Below, piece by piece: positions 21,791-31,890 of a stretch of DNA of 64,000 nt (position 1 is its first letter; each line of letters begins with the position of its first letter). The translations under genes and the position numbers were made by a program. Origin of the DNA: Microdochium bolleyi (lineage: Eukaryota; Ascomycota; Sordariomycetes; Xylariales; Microdochiaceae); assembly GCA_001566295.1 (NCBI GenBank), contig KQ964247.1, positions 3,720,001-3,784,000 of the forward strand. The letters run 5' to 3'. The notes under the pieces are model-generated. The model saw nothing but the letters and a program-made list of their open reading frames with translations, made no database searches and was not told the DNA's origin.

Positions 21791-22351
21791 CTACCAGGTG
21801 TTGTTGACGCAGCCAGGGTCAACATTGTAGCAGCCACGCTTGACCGTGACGGCCGCGCAGTTGGACTGGATGGGCGCGTCCTCGCTGCTCAGGGCAAACA
21901 GCTGCCAGGCGCCCGCGTGGGCCCAGGTGCAGGCGATGAAGCCGAGCCCGTTGCCCTCCTGGAGGAAACCAGCGGCCGGGTCGTACGTGAAGGTGGTGCC
22001 CTCGTCCCCGGCGTTGATGACGACGCTGGCCCAGCTGTCGTACGAGGCCTGGCCATCGTTGGCCCGGACGTTGGAGCTGATGCCGTTGCCGTAGTTGAGG
22101 TAGCTGATCTTGCTGTCGGCGAACTGGAAGTCCTTGGGCGGGGCCGGGCCGCACTGCTGAATGGTCGTGTCGGAGAGGCCGGCGCCCGTGTGGTAGGGCG
22201 AGGCGCAGCGGCCGTTGACGCGATCGTCCTGCGACTGGACGACGAGGAAGAAGGTGTCCTGGGGAACAACCTCGGCCGTGTCGGGGGTGGGAGCGGCCGT
22301 GGCAACGGCAGCAAGGCCGGCGATGATGATGTTGGAGATGGTGAACTGCAT
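21791..22351 (-). CDS. Small secreted protein, function unknown
   Basis: Single exon, 186 residues, ATG at 22351. A clear signal peptide (MQFTISNIIIAGLAAVATA, cleavage likely before APTPD) precedes a mature domain of about 165 residues with few cysteines and the motifs TFFLVVQSQDDRVNGR, LSYLNYGNGIS-like and GLGFIACTWAHAGAWQLF. It resembles a group of secreted ascomycete proteins of unknown role; an effector, antigen or wall function cannot be chosen from sequence. It lies 212 bp upstream of, and in tandem with, the interrupted HET gene. A TATA-like CATATAAG (22514-22507) lies about 160 nt upstream of the ATG. Confidence 0.78.
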   Translation of the reverse strand: MQFTISNIIIAGLAAVATAAPTPDTAEVVPQDTFFLVVQSQDDRVNGRCASPYHTGAGLSDTTIQQCGPAPPKDFQFADSKISYLNYGNGISSNVRANDGQASYDSWASVVINAGDEGTTFTYDPAAGFLQEGNGLGFIACTWAHAGAWQLFALSSEDAPIQSNCAAVTVKRGCYNVDPGCVNNTW

Positions 22352-23997
22352 TTTGATCGAGGTGGTGGTTGGCTGAAAGCGTGGGTTTCTGTTGTGGAAA
22401 ACGGACAAGGTTGTTGTGCTGAGAGTGTGTAGTGTAGTGATCCTGAGACTGTTTGTTGTATGATGACGAGAAAAGAATCGGCAGGAATTGGGGAACAGGC
22501 CGCCGCCTTATATGCAAGATCCAGTATCTCCATTTCTGGAAATGACGATGTTCGCAGCTCTCGAGGATGACGACGGTTGTGCCGTCAGAAGTGGAGTATA
22601 ATTGGAGTAGCACTGCAATGCAACCCTCGACACTCCACGCAAAAATCCACAATTGCATAGTCGTAACTAAGGGTCCCTTAACACGTTACCTCTCCTCACT
22701 GAGCTCGGGGAAACCCTCTCGGCACAGACGGCTCGATGTTACGAGGTGGGCTGGCCCGTGGCGGGCACTAGAGACTAGCGCTGAACCCAATGACGGGACT
22801 CGCGTTCTCGTCGAGCAGCAGGCCACCGACTACCGAAACTCGGAAGTCTGGTTCGTCTTGTTCCTATTGGTCAAAGGTTCAACACCACCGATATGTTCGT
22901 ACAATAGTCGGAACGTGACGACTACACTGAGAGCTATCGTATCGAGGCCGAGTTCCCACTCCTCGTCAATCGACAAGGAGCATAGTATGCTCAAATACAG
23001 CAACTCTCTGCCACTACCCGCCAATTCTCCCGCGGAAACATAAACTCAGGGAGGAAGACCGCGACGTGCATTCGGCTTCCCAATACACATGAGCTGTGCT
23101 CTCTCACTCCAGAAACACGAATTATCTTCATCACTGGAAGGCCTGCCCCAATAATTCGAAGTCTTGGTTGAAGAAAACCACGTGAACGGCAAGAAAGGGC
23201 CAGACCTCCCACTCGACCCGTGGCTTGAACCATAAACTCAGCTGGCCCGCCTGAGAATCTGTTAGCTCAGCAACGTTGCGGCAACACCACGCTTTGCATT
23301 CCAGTGGGTTGCTAGCCTCGTTCGGCCATTCCGCCCAACTCTAACTGACCTCCCAGCTACGTCATGGCCCACGTTTGTCACGCCACGTTTCCTACCGGAG
23401 CTCCCCGAGCTGGTAACAGTGGGGAGGGTTAGGAGTGCAATGGGGAATGAGCTATTTTGGGACATGTCAAAATAACTCGCTCAACTCCGCGCCATTCGCG
23501 TCACTGGTAGCATCAGCGAAGCCACAACACCTGAGCAAACCTTCGACCAACGGATGGTCTCTGAGTATCTAGACCATATCTAGGGTTTTTGCGCAGCCTT
23601 ATGGTGAGGTGGATTGTCGACGTGGCTGTTTACGCGTTGTCAGACCACAAGGACTCATCTCAGTCCTGTCATGATTTCTTGGACAGGCCGGCGTGTGTAA
23701 CGTCTCGCCGTGATCGAGCCTTTTGGGAGCTTATGCCCGGTCAATGGAGCCTCGTGACAGAAACGGCATGATTTCATTCATTGGGGAACTTCATCTGGGT
23801 GCGGCCAGCAGGACAGCAGCACGAACTAGCAGGCACAGAACATACCAAGAGATACATCCTTCAGCATATCTCTCACCTTATTGAACTCTGTACACCATCT
23901 TCTTTCACTTTTCTTTTCCGAACCACAACCACCTTCATTTACGTTTGCACATATGGTACACGGAAACAGGTGAGAAAAATATCAAAGCCAAGGGCAC
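22352..23997. other. Intergenic region, 1.6 kb
   Basis: Promoter of the secreted protein at its left end and the 3' flank of the second HET gene at its right end. Open frames up to about 158 codons occur, but none shows a recognisable motif. Confidence 0.4.
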
Positions 23998-26160
23998 TCA
24001 GACGATGATTAGACCTTCCCGCTTCTCGAACCAGTCCCTGATTTCGTTACACTCGTCGAGCATCTTGTCAAGATCGTACACAATCAGACCCAGCCGCTCA
24101 AACTTGCCCTCCACACGCTGCTTGTCGTTTGCGTGCCAGAGCACCATCATGACGTCGCAGTTCGGCGGCATGTATCCCCAGTACAGGAGAGTCACCGTGC
24201 CCAGCGACGACGCACTCTCGGTCGTCATGACATAGTCTGGTTTGAACATGTTCTGGAGTGTCCTGCCTCTTTCGCGGTGTGTTAGGGTGAACGTCTGCGG
24301 CTCCGATACTGATCCGGGATCGACGACCTGAACGTCGAACTCCATCGCGTTGCCGTTGACCTTGATGAATCCGTCCGTGATTGGTCCCGTTGGCCGCGAG
24401 TCATCCACGAGCGTACATTCAGCCTGTGTAATCTCCACGGCGATGTCCTGGTTGCACATCTCGTCCTCGCCACGGTTAGGGAATCTGAGCCTGCCGACCA
24501 CCGACAGCCACGACCAGCTCGGTGCGAGATAAACGTCCTGAGGCTTGCGGTGCGTATCCAAGACCTCCCAGCACAGCTGGTTCGCCAGATCCTTCTCCCA
24601 CGCACCAGCAAGGTACCGGCCCGTAGGCATGTCTGAGGCGAGTGCCTGCTCAGCGACGCCGGCCAGCGCGATGACGCGGTCTGCGACAAAGGTGAGATCA
24701 CACATTGAGTACCTCTCGGCAATGAGCATCCAGCGGATCGGCAGGTAGTAGTAGTTCTGCTGCAAGGGGGGAAGCACGGCGTCACGCCTACTGATACCCA
24801 AAGCGTTACGGTAGGCGACGACGAACCCTGCCATTGTAATCATTCCGCCGCACAGGCAGTCGCAGCCCCCGCGGCACTCCCACTTGAGCTCCTGGCTGTC
24901 ATAGTAGACCATCCGCGGCGACAGGACACGCTCCTGCAGGATCCAGCCGCGACCTAGCAGGGGCGAGTAAGCGAGGTCGTCGGTCTTAATGTCGTCGGTG
25001 CTGTAGGCTGCGTGGGACTCTTTGGGCAGCTGTCGGATGCACAAGGTGCTCTGTGGACTGTCCTTGCTGCCAGCTTCGGCCATGATACAGATCGGGAAGT
25101 CGCCCGCAGTCTGGCGGTCTGCGTAGAGGCCACCATTGGAGCCAAGCGAATGGTTTGCTGCGATATTGAGGTGGCTACTGCTGTAGACATCCTTCATGCG
25201 TGTCGCTTCGAACCTCCAGTCGTCGGGGTCGTCCTGCATGATGCAGATGGTGTCGATCCAGATGTGATCCACGCCGAGCTGGCGCGTCAGATTCATCGCA
25301 TCGCGGAACGTTTTTGGAATCGTATCCCACGGGATATCTCGTGCCATGCTTTCTTCTGTAGCCTTCAGAAGCTTGAATTGCTCGTTGTGGCCCCAGCGGT
25401 GGCTCAATGTGGTGTACCTTAGTACTGCCCCGCCTGTCTTGACGATGCGTACTTGGTTGTCGGCGACGCAGATGAGCCTGGTCGGTGCTGGAGCTCCTTC
25501 GGCTGGAACACAGCCGTGTCGTTGGTCGCATCTAGCCATCCAGGCCTTGAGCTGACCAGTGGCTGCTTCGCTGTCTGTGCGCTCTAAGGGCTGGCCAAAG
25601 AGCGAGGATAAAGCCCGACAACCACCCGAGTCTTCGTTTCCGCCTCGCATCTCTCGCCAAATACTGAAGTGTCGCGTACCTTCTTTGGAATACTGATACT
25701 TAGATGGTGTTGTCCGGATGATCCTGCGGCCCGCCGACATTGCTGACCGCGGCGCAAAGAGGCTCACGTACGTGTTCTCCCAGCTTTCCTCGAGATAATC
25801 CACCTGCCGCCTGTCGAGGCTTCCCCAGAAATTGCCCGTGCGGTCTTTCTTGAGGTGGTCCGCCACAGAAGCCTTGATGGTCCGCACGATGTCTTCGGGC
25901 TCGGTCAGCGCCCGCGCGATCGCTGCACAAGTCGGACATGCTGGGCGTGGACCAGTCTCGCCACCATCTGTCCAGACGTACATCATGCTTTTTCCTTCGC
26001 CGCTTTTACGGTACATGGCGATCGTGGTGCTCGGGTATCCGTTGTCGAATGCGAACTGGGCCTGCGGGCATGTCTCGCGGGAGCAGCCAGCGTGCAGATC
26101 TTTGCATAGACATAGTCTGTCGGACAGTGGCGGCTGCGGCTGGGGTGTCTCTGGAGACAT
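23998..26160 (-). CDS. HET-domain protein (intact)
   Basis: Single exon, 720 residues from the ATG at 26160; an in-frame ATG at 26280 would add 40 residues but sits directly behind a TATA-like CTATAAG. The N-terminus has a Cys-rich segment (CLCKDLHAGCSRETC). The HET core has YTTLSHRWGHNEQF, PKTFRDAMNLTRQLGVDHIWIDTICIMQDDPDDW and TRMKDVYSSSHLNIAANHS, then GRGWILQERVLSPRMVYY, the canonical downstream HET block. The C-terminal half (about 460-720) carries the usual FVADRVIALAGVAE and APSWSWLSV motifs. It is likely part of programmed cell death or allorecognition by family. It is 2.4 kb from the interrupted HET gene, which it does not closely resemble, so this is not a recent tandem duplicate. 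Confidence 0.92.
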   Translation of the reverse strand: MSPETPQPQPPLSDRLCLCKDLHAGCSRETCPQAQFAFDNGYPSTTIAMYRKSGEGKSMMYVWTDGGETGPRPACPTCAAIARALTEPEDIVRTIKASVADHLKKDRTGNFWGSLDRRQVDYLEESWENTYVSLFAPRSAMSAGRRIIRTTPSKYQYSKEGTRHFSIWREMRGGNEDSGGCRALSSLFGQPLERTDSEAATGQLKAWMARCDQRHGCVPAEGAPAPTRLICVADNQVRIVKTGGAVLRYTTLSHRWGHNEQFKLLKATEESMARDIPWDTIPKTFRDAMNLTRQLGVDHIWIDTICIMQDDPDDWRFEATRMKDVYSSSHLNIAANHSLGSNGGLYADRQTAGDFPICIMAEAGSKDSPQSTLCIRQLPKESHAAYSTDDIKTDDLAYSPLLGRGWILQERVLSPRMVYYDSQELKWECRGGCDCLCGGMITMAGFVVAYRNALGISRRDAVLPPLQQNYYYLPIRWMLIAERYSMCDLTFVADRVIALAGVAEQALASDMPTGRYLAGAWEKDLANQLCWEVLDTHRKPQDVYLAPSWSWLSVVGRLRFPNRGEDEMCNQDIAVEITQAECTLVDDSRPTGPITDGFIKVNGNAMEFDVQVVDPGSVSEPQTFTLTHRERGRTLQNMFKPDYVMTTESASSLGTVTLLYWGYMPPNCDVMMVLWHANDKQRVEGKFERLGLIVYDLDKMLDECNEIRDWFEKREGLIIV

Positions 26161-27046
26161 GATTGCAGTTGCGACGGATGATGATTGCACGAGGATAACA
26201 GATGACCCAAGTTCTTGGGGTGGCGGAGAGGCAAGAAACGTGAGGTGGGTGCGAGGGACAGATGAGTGCGATACAGCCATTCTTATAGTGCTGGGTCCCA
26301 CAGCATGAGTGGGAGGAGGCCTCGGTTTCAGACTCTCGAAACCGGCGAGTACTGCCCTTACATTCAGTTACAACGGGAGACTGTGCCACTAGCAGGCGTC
26401 TCAACAGAAGTGGGATGAAACAGTGCAAGGCAAAGATGATGCCGCTCAACCGGACGGAAAGTGAGCTGGGAAAGAGTACGGTCGTAACGGTTGTCCAATC
26501 AGCCTGGCTATTGGGGCGGGTCTTTTTCTTGGCACCCACCTCGGCTCTACAGCTTGGGGAAAATGTAAAATATACCCGCGCTGTCGGAGCCTTGGCCGAC
26601 CAACATCTTTCGCTGACACGGCGATTTGGTAGAGTTTGCATCTTATGAAAATTAAGCTTCACTGCACACTGGGCAGTAGGTATCTAGCAAGAATTGCCCC
26701 TGTTTAGTAAAGTGTACGTCACGGTGACCTTGCTGGCTGTACAAAACCTAGGTGTGGTTTAGTACGTTTTGGTTAGCCACTACTCTCACAACAAAAGCTG
26801 AACAGGGAACTTGAAGCTTGCTCCGTGTCGTTGCACAAATAGCCAGAACCTGTGAATGTTGAGAGGTATTGGAACATGCACAAAATCGATCGTGATATGC
26901 CGTCAAATGTAATCCCCGTCGTGAAGACCAGCATGAGCCTATACATGCTATTTCTCCTTTCCTGTTCTCTGGTTCTCTGATAACCCGGCTTCATGACATT
27001 GATGGCTTATCGGTACTTGGTACAGTTGTATTCAAGTGCCAGGTTT
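26161..27046. other. Intergenic region, 0.9 kb
   Basis: HET promoter side and the 3' flank of the ankyrin-like gene. It is AT-richer than the genes. No conserved frame or RNA gene is seen. Confidence 0.4.
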
Positions 27047-27760
27047 CTACGCATGATATTGACTCATCAATAAGGATACTCCGAGTCGAGAATGCCAACA
27101 ACTGTGCTGCCACGTCGACCTCGATTTCATGTCCACCACAGGATGAGACCTATACAAAACCTGCAAGACGTCTACCCATCTGTCTCTGAAGACAAGACCT
27201 CGCGTTTCCCTGGTCTCCCCGTCGAACTGCTTCACCAGCCAATCGACATTCTCCTTCGAACATCCATATCTCGCCAGCCACTTGATGGTCTCGAAGAACC
27301 CGTCCTCCCTCAGTTTCCGGAACCCCCGCCTCTGCAAGAGGAAGCACACGAGCGGCCTCAACGGAGCACCGCGCTGACTTTGCTGGAAACAGCTAGTGTC
27401 ATGTTCCGGTATGCCGTCGACACCTCTCACGACTCCACGGCCCAGCGAGAACTCGAGACCCTCGGTCGGGGTCAGCCGTTGCGCATCAACAGGCTGCGCG
27501 CTCCAGTCGTGTATGCACTCGAGATACACATGGATAGGGAAAGGCAGATGCGCCTTCTGCCCACGCCCATCGAGCAACTGGACCATTCCGAAGGCGTTGA
27601 CGGACGCCCCGCGCTCAAGGCACATGATGACCGCATCCGGCCGTCCGCTCTCCGCCATGCGTCTCGCGGACGTGAAGACGGGGAAGTCTCGTGCTCTGTC
27701 GCATCTGCGCCAGAATCGCCTGCCATGGATGCTCGCTCCGCGGGCGATGAGGAGGTCCAT
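27047..27760 (-). CDS. Ankyrin-like hypothetical protein, possibly 5'-truncated
   Basis: An open frame of 237 residues from the ATG at 27760. The start (MDLLIARGASIHG) and DAVIMCLERGASVNAFG look like ankyrin helices and loops. Later segments (FPIHVYLECIHDW, FFETIKWLARYGCSKENVDWLVKQF, FRDRWVDVLQVL) resemble C-terminal parts of fungal ankyrin proteins. Normal N-terminal repeats (or an F-box) are missing. A possible acceptor (ATAG at about 27777) just upstream could connect a 5' exon, but I find no convincing coding upstream. It could be a fragment, a decayed gene or a short independent gene. Confidence 0.42.
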   Translation of the reverse strand: MDLLIARGASIHGRRFWRRCDRARDFPVFTSARRMAESGRPDAVIMCLERGASVNAFGMVQLLDGRGQKAHLPFPIHVYLECIHDWSAQPVDAQRLTPTEGLEFSLGRGVVRGVDGIPEHDTSCFQQSQRGAPLRPLVCFLLQRRGFRKLREDGFFETIKWLARYGCSKENVDWLVKQFDGETRETRGLVFRDRWVDVLQVLYRSHPVVDMKSRSTWQHSCWHSRLGVSLLMSQYHA

Positions 27761-27777
27761 CCTCCACAACGGTGACT

Positions 27778-28140
27778 ATGTCCGACTACGACTTCGTCAC
27801 AATGCACAAGCCCTGGTTCATCCATTGGGCCCTGTCCGACGCGTCCTCGATGACTCTGGCGCCTCCAGCGCTCGGAGCCTGCGTAACCCTCCAGCTGCCT
27901 ACCTGGGTGCCCGGCGACGCCGTCAGCACGCTCTTAGCGCAGGCCCCGCCATGCGGCAACGATATACAGAAGCCCTGGTACAAGAACGAATACATACTCA
28001 TTCCCGTCATCGCATTGCCGCTCTCAATCGCCGGGCTCGCAGGCTGCTGTACCTGGTGGTGCTGGCTCCCGAGGCGGGACAAGCGGCGAGACCGGGCGAA
28101 GCAGGAGCGACGGGATGCGCGGCAGCTTGCTGCGGGGTAG
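27778..28140 (+). CDS. Doubtful small single-helix membrane ORF
   Basis: An ORF of 120 residues starting only 18 nt from the ATG of the ankyrin-like frame on the opposite strand. The C-terminal half has one hydrophobic helix (YILIPVIALPLSIAGLAGCCTW) followed by a strongly basic tail (RRDKRRDRAKQERRDAR). This is a plausible type III membrane topology, but I see no known domain. The spacing leaves no room for promoters, so at most one of the two is likely expressed from here. Confidence 0.25.
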   Translation: MSDYDFVTMHKPWFIHWALSDASSMTLAPPALGACVTLQLPTWVPGDAVSTLLAQAPPCGNDIQKPWYKNEYILIPVIALPLSIAGLAGCCTWWCWLPRRDKRRDRAKQERRDARQLAAG

Positions 28141-29030
28141 AAGGCCATGGATGAGCAGAGTTCCCACCAAGTCCAGTGGCAGGATCAGCGGAAGGGAGAT
28201 GTAAAGATTGAGATGCATGGCGTCAAGGAGCGGTAGTAATTCCCGGCTCATTCTGTGTGGCAATAGCTCAATCACCATGACCACAAGTCGAGAAGGCTGA
28301 CGTGGAAACATCTATAATCGTGGATCAGTGGCGAAGTACTGTTATAAGGGCTTGAAATCAAAAGGCGTCCTGATGAGTGGGTATAAGTATAGCGTGGTGT
28401 CCAGAGTTGCTCTGCCCAAGAGACAGTCTTTTGGCGAGGCACCGGCTAATCTCTAAACTTCTTGATATCCTCTTAGGCCAGAATTGCGTACCAACCATCC
28501 ATACTTGCTTCCAGTCATATAAGGCGGCCTCGAAAGCCTGGTTGCTTCTCTACTTGTGAGGCGTCGGCAAGCCATATAGTTCCCACACCCGACAAAATGG
28601 CAACACGTCGTCACGAAAGTCTTAGACTAATACGCTCTCAGGGTGGAGCGAATTTCGTCTGTGGTCTTTACTTGGCGTCTATACTGTTGCCTGAAATACG
28701 ACGCGGCTTCGCGAGAGCCTCACGGCCCCGGACCCCTAACCCGAGCTGTACACAGCAACTTTCCCCCTCCTTACCCTAGTGTAGTATTTGACCAATTTCC
28801 ATGTCTACAGGACGGGCAATGTGGACTGAACATGTCTGATAGTCGTGGAGCGGTCCTGCCTCATACTGCTTGCCGAGGTCCGTTACGGGAAGAGAGCGCC
28901 TAGACAGGGATTCCCCACAGGCGCTCGGAGGATCTCCACAACCCGCTCAGGGTCGCCCCCAACGTCAACCTCTCCCTCACACCCTGCTACGCGTACCGAG
29001 CGCAACCACAGCCTCCAGACTGCATCAGAC
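28141..29030. promoter_or_regulatory. Upstream region of the short-chain dehydrogenase gene
   Basis: No supported gene. Frames extend in-phase upstream of the dehydrogenase ATG (from about 28845), but their composition is not conserved. The ATG at 29031 fits the family. Confidence 0.4.
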
Positions 29031-30270
29031 ATGTCGAAAACACCCGCCCACCTCCAGAGCGCGCTCAACCGCGTCGAGGCCCTCAAGTCACACCTCACCA
29101 ACGTCGCACCGCCCCCGGGCAGGCTGACCAAGCTCTCGCGCTCGCTGCGCGGGCGGAGGGCCATCGTGACGGGCGCCGCGTCCGGGATGGGCCGCGAGAC
29201 GGCCAAACTGCTCGCCGACGAAGGCGTGCGCGTCGCCGTCCTCGATCTGGAGCAGGATTCCGTGGACGCGGTCGTCGGTGAGATCAATGCCGTGCACGAG
29301 GGGCGGGCCGCGGGTTGGGTCTGTGACGTCGCGGACCGGCAGAGGATCAAGGACGTGTGCAAGGAGGTCATCGAGCAGTTCGGCGGACTAGATGTGAGAG
29401 ATAATATTTGCCACAACTCATTTTTCTTGACCACGCGTGCTAGCTAACGTATGGGTCACAGATCCTGATCAACAACGCCGGCATCTCCCCGGGCGGCGGC
29501 GCCTTCGACTCGGACTCCATCTTCGAGGAGAAATGGGACCAGACGATCGACATCAACATCACGGCGCTTGCCATCTTCATTCGGGCGTGTGTGCCGACAC
29601 TGCTCAAGAGCGACGCCGCGCGCATCGTCAATATCGCGAGCACGGAGCACTTCGTCACAGGACCCGCCAACGCGCCGTATAGTGCCACAAAGAGCGCTGT
29701 GACGGGCCTAACGAGGAGCTTTGCCGTCGAGCTGGGCAAGTATGGAAATATCACGGTGCGTTTTGTCAGCTTCTACTTGTGGCTTCGGGAGTGTCAGAGA
29801 GTGGGAAACGGTGCCAGGAAGAATGGAAGGAAGGAATGATCTGACAATTCGAGCAGGTGAATACCGTTTGCCCGGGCCCTATCATCGTAAGTCTTTTTGC
29901 CGATCTTCCCACCGCCATAACAGTCCTTCACGCTGAAAGAGTCCACCTTGCTAACTGGGACCTCACCAGACCGGCATGACGGCCGCGATCCCTTCTGAGA
30001 TGAGAGATTCCTACGCTAAGCGCCGCGTGCCGATGCGGCGCTACGCCGACCCGGAAGAAGTTGCTCAGAGTAAGTCCTGCCTGTCCCACCCGGATAGGAT
30101 CGCCACCACACTCTCTGTATCTTTGTGATTCGAAGGTCGGCGTTGCGGAAATGGCTAACACTTCCTGCTCGCACGACTTAGTAACGGTCAGTGTCTGTCT
30201 GCCCGCTTCGTCGTATCTACACGGCACGACAATTCCCGTTGATGGGGGGATGACTATCAGACACACGTAG
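29031..30270 (+). CDS. Short-chain dehydrogenase/reductase (classical SDR), five exons
   Basis: Exons 29031-29393, 29462-29755, 29857-29886, 29970-30069 and 30182-30270 give 291 residues. SDR motifs: the cofactor site TGAASGMGRETA, the structural motif ILINNAGISPGG, the catalytic Ser in IVNIAST, the YSATK catalytic pair, PGPI after the active site, and a C-terminal SSYLHGTTIPVDGGM. An extra N-terminal segment of about 40 residues precedes the Rossmann fold. An acidic Asp after the second beta strand (VAVLDLE) suggests NAD(H) preference. Exon 3 is a 30-nt micro-exon encoding VNTVCPGPII. The substrate cannot be told from sequence. Confidence 0.9.
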
Positions 30271-31890
30271 AGAGGAACTTATGAGTGTTCATCCTTTTCG
30301 ATAGCAGGCGTCTTTCCCGGTCTAATCTTAAGCGTATCGGCTAGAGGAGTGACCACGGTTGTCTTAGCGACTTATTATGCAACGGAATTCGTGCTGTGAT
30401 AAACATTGATTACCCTTGGATATATGAACGATCAGCCAAACGTTGAAAAACACGCAGCACTTAACGTTACCCTGGCCCTTAGCCACTCTTCTCCGCAACG
30501 ACAATCTACACCAGCACCGGTGCTGCCGTTCGCTTCCTGTGTGCCCTCCTACTCCGAAGCACGTGCAGCACGTCGCGATGAGCCCCACCACAATGTTGGG
30601 TGGGACGATCATGAAGACGGGAAGCCACTCGGCACCCGGGATGTTTGGCCCTTGTGCACCGCCGACGCCCATGGTGGCCAGGGCCGGGTCTGTGGGTAGG
30701 CCCGGAGCCCAGCTTCTGAGGGCGGTCATCGTACATAGGCCCAAAGGCGGCGCAGCCGGCGTGAGCGTCGATATATCAAGCTGCCTCCAGGCAATGTGCA
30801 GGGCCCGGTGCACGCTGAGTTGGTCAAGGTTTGGGAGGTCATGTGTCGTGGTCACGCTGCTACCTCTACGGTACCACGGGTGCTGGCTGCGCACAGATCG
30901 CCGGACTTGTTCATCAAGTCGTACAGGTTCCGATCGCCATTGGTGAAAGGAAGTCTTTCGGATGGCGTGAAGCCGCTGTGGGAGATCAAGGCCGATGTCA
31001 GTGCCCGTCAATCTCTGTGGATCTGAAAGACCACACCAAGGCGCACTACGTCACGAAGGTCTCGTGGCGCTGGCTGAGGGTGGTGGATGGCTTGTTTGCG
31101 CGGCTCGGGGACTACTCGGAGGAGCTCAAGGTCGAGCGGGAACTGTGGAAATATTGCTTCTGATGCGAGCTTTTACAAGGTAGTCTTTTCTAGTCTTTTG
31201 CTATAGCTATTATGAGGAGGTATTGCCTGTACCCCATTGTATGTTTCGTGTTTGGAATGCGAAGCCATCACAGAAATGGACAAAATCGCAAGCCGATGAG
31301 CCTAGTTTGTCGTTGTTATTGAACGTCTGCTGTGGTCCGCGTTCCGGCGGTGTGACCCCTGCTACCGTACCCGAAGCTCATGCAATTATGCTGCTGGTCA
31401 CTGAGCTTGCATTGCCCCAAATCACATGGCTGCAGGCCGACCACACACCCTTTCGTTGTCTCATCATATCCGCCACGTCAGTGTTCTCTATTGGTCAGAC
31501 TGTGGACAACTTCAAGCCGTGAGCTGTGCTCGCCATTGGTCAGAGTGTGGACAGCTTCATGTGGTCATCTGCACTCCTTCATTGGTCAGAGTATGGACAG
31601 CTTTGTTGCCTGAGAGGCTGAGAATAGTCTCGCTGATTGGCCAGGGTGTGGACAAGGCGACTGGGAAGCAGCTGGCGGACCATCCCCCTGATCAGCTCGA
31701 CACCCTCACGGTTGACAGCCGCCCGCGCATAAATGAGCCTGGTCTCCCCAGGCTTTGACCTAATCCGAGTAGACAACAAACATCCAAGCTGTGGAGGCCA
31801 TCATACTCATCACTCGTATGATTTCTGTCCTTCCGAAGCACCCTTTGCTCGCCACCACCAGATCGCCAGCATTGGACCAGCGGAAGAGTC
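30271..31890. other. Intergenic region, 1.6 kb, with a possible gene relic and a tandem array
   Basis: No complete gene. Around 30960-31163 a plus-strand frame ends in a protein-like segment (SWRWLRVVDGLFARLGDYSEEL) without a recognisable upstream part, perhaps a relic. From 31490 a degenerate tandem array leads to the Clr5-ankyrin gene. Confidence 0.4.
31490..31665. repeat. Degenerate tandem array, four units, each with an inverted CCAAT box
   Basis: Units begin at 31490, 31535, 31581 and 31636 (spacing 45, 46 and 55 nt). Each starts with a version of ATTGGTCAGAGTGTGGACAG, and copies 1-3 match closely. ATTGG is the complement of the CCAAT box bound by the fungal Hap complex. The array lies about 225-400 nt upstream of the Clr5-ankyrin ATG. 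Copy 4 has drifted most (ATTGGCCAGGGTGTGGACA). Confidence 0.75.

Noticed and set aside
27092..27775. 227-codon plus-strand frame opposite the ankyrin-like frame
   Set aside because: The minus frame contains ankyrin-type helices and natural-looking segments; the plus frame has none.
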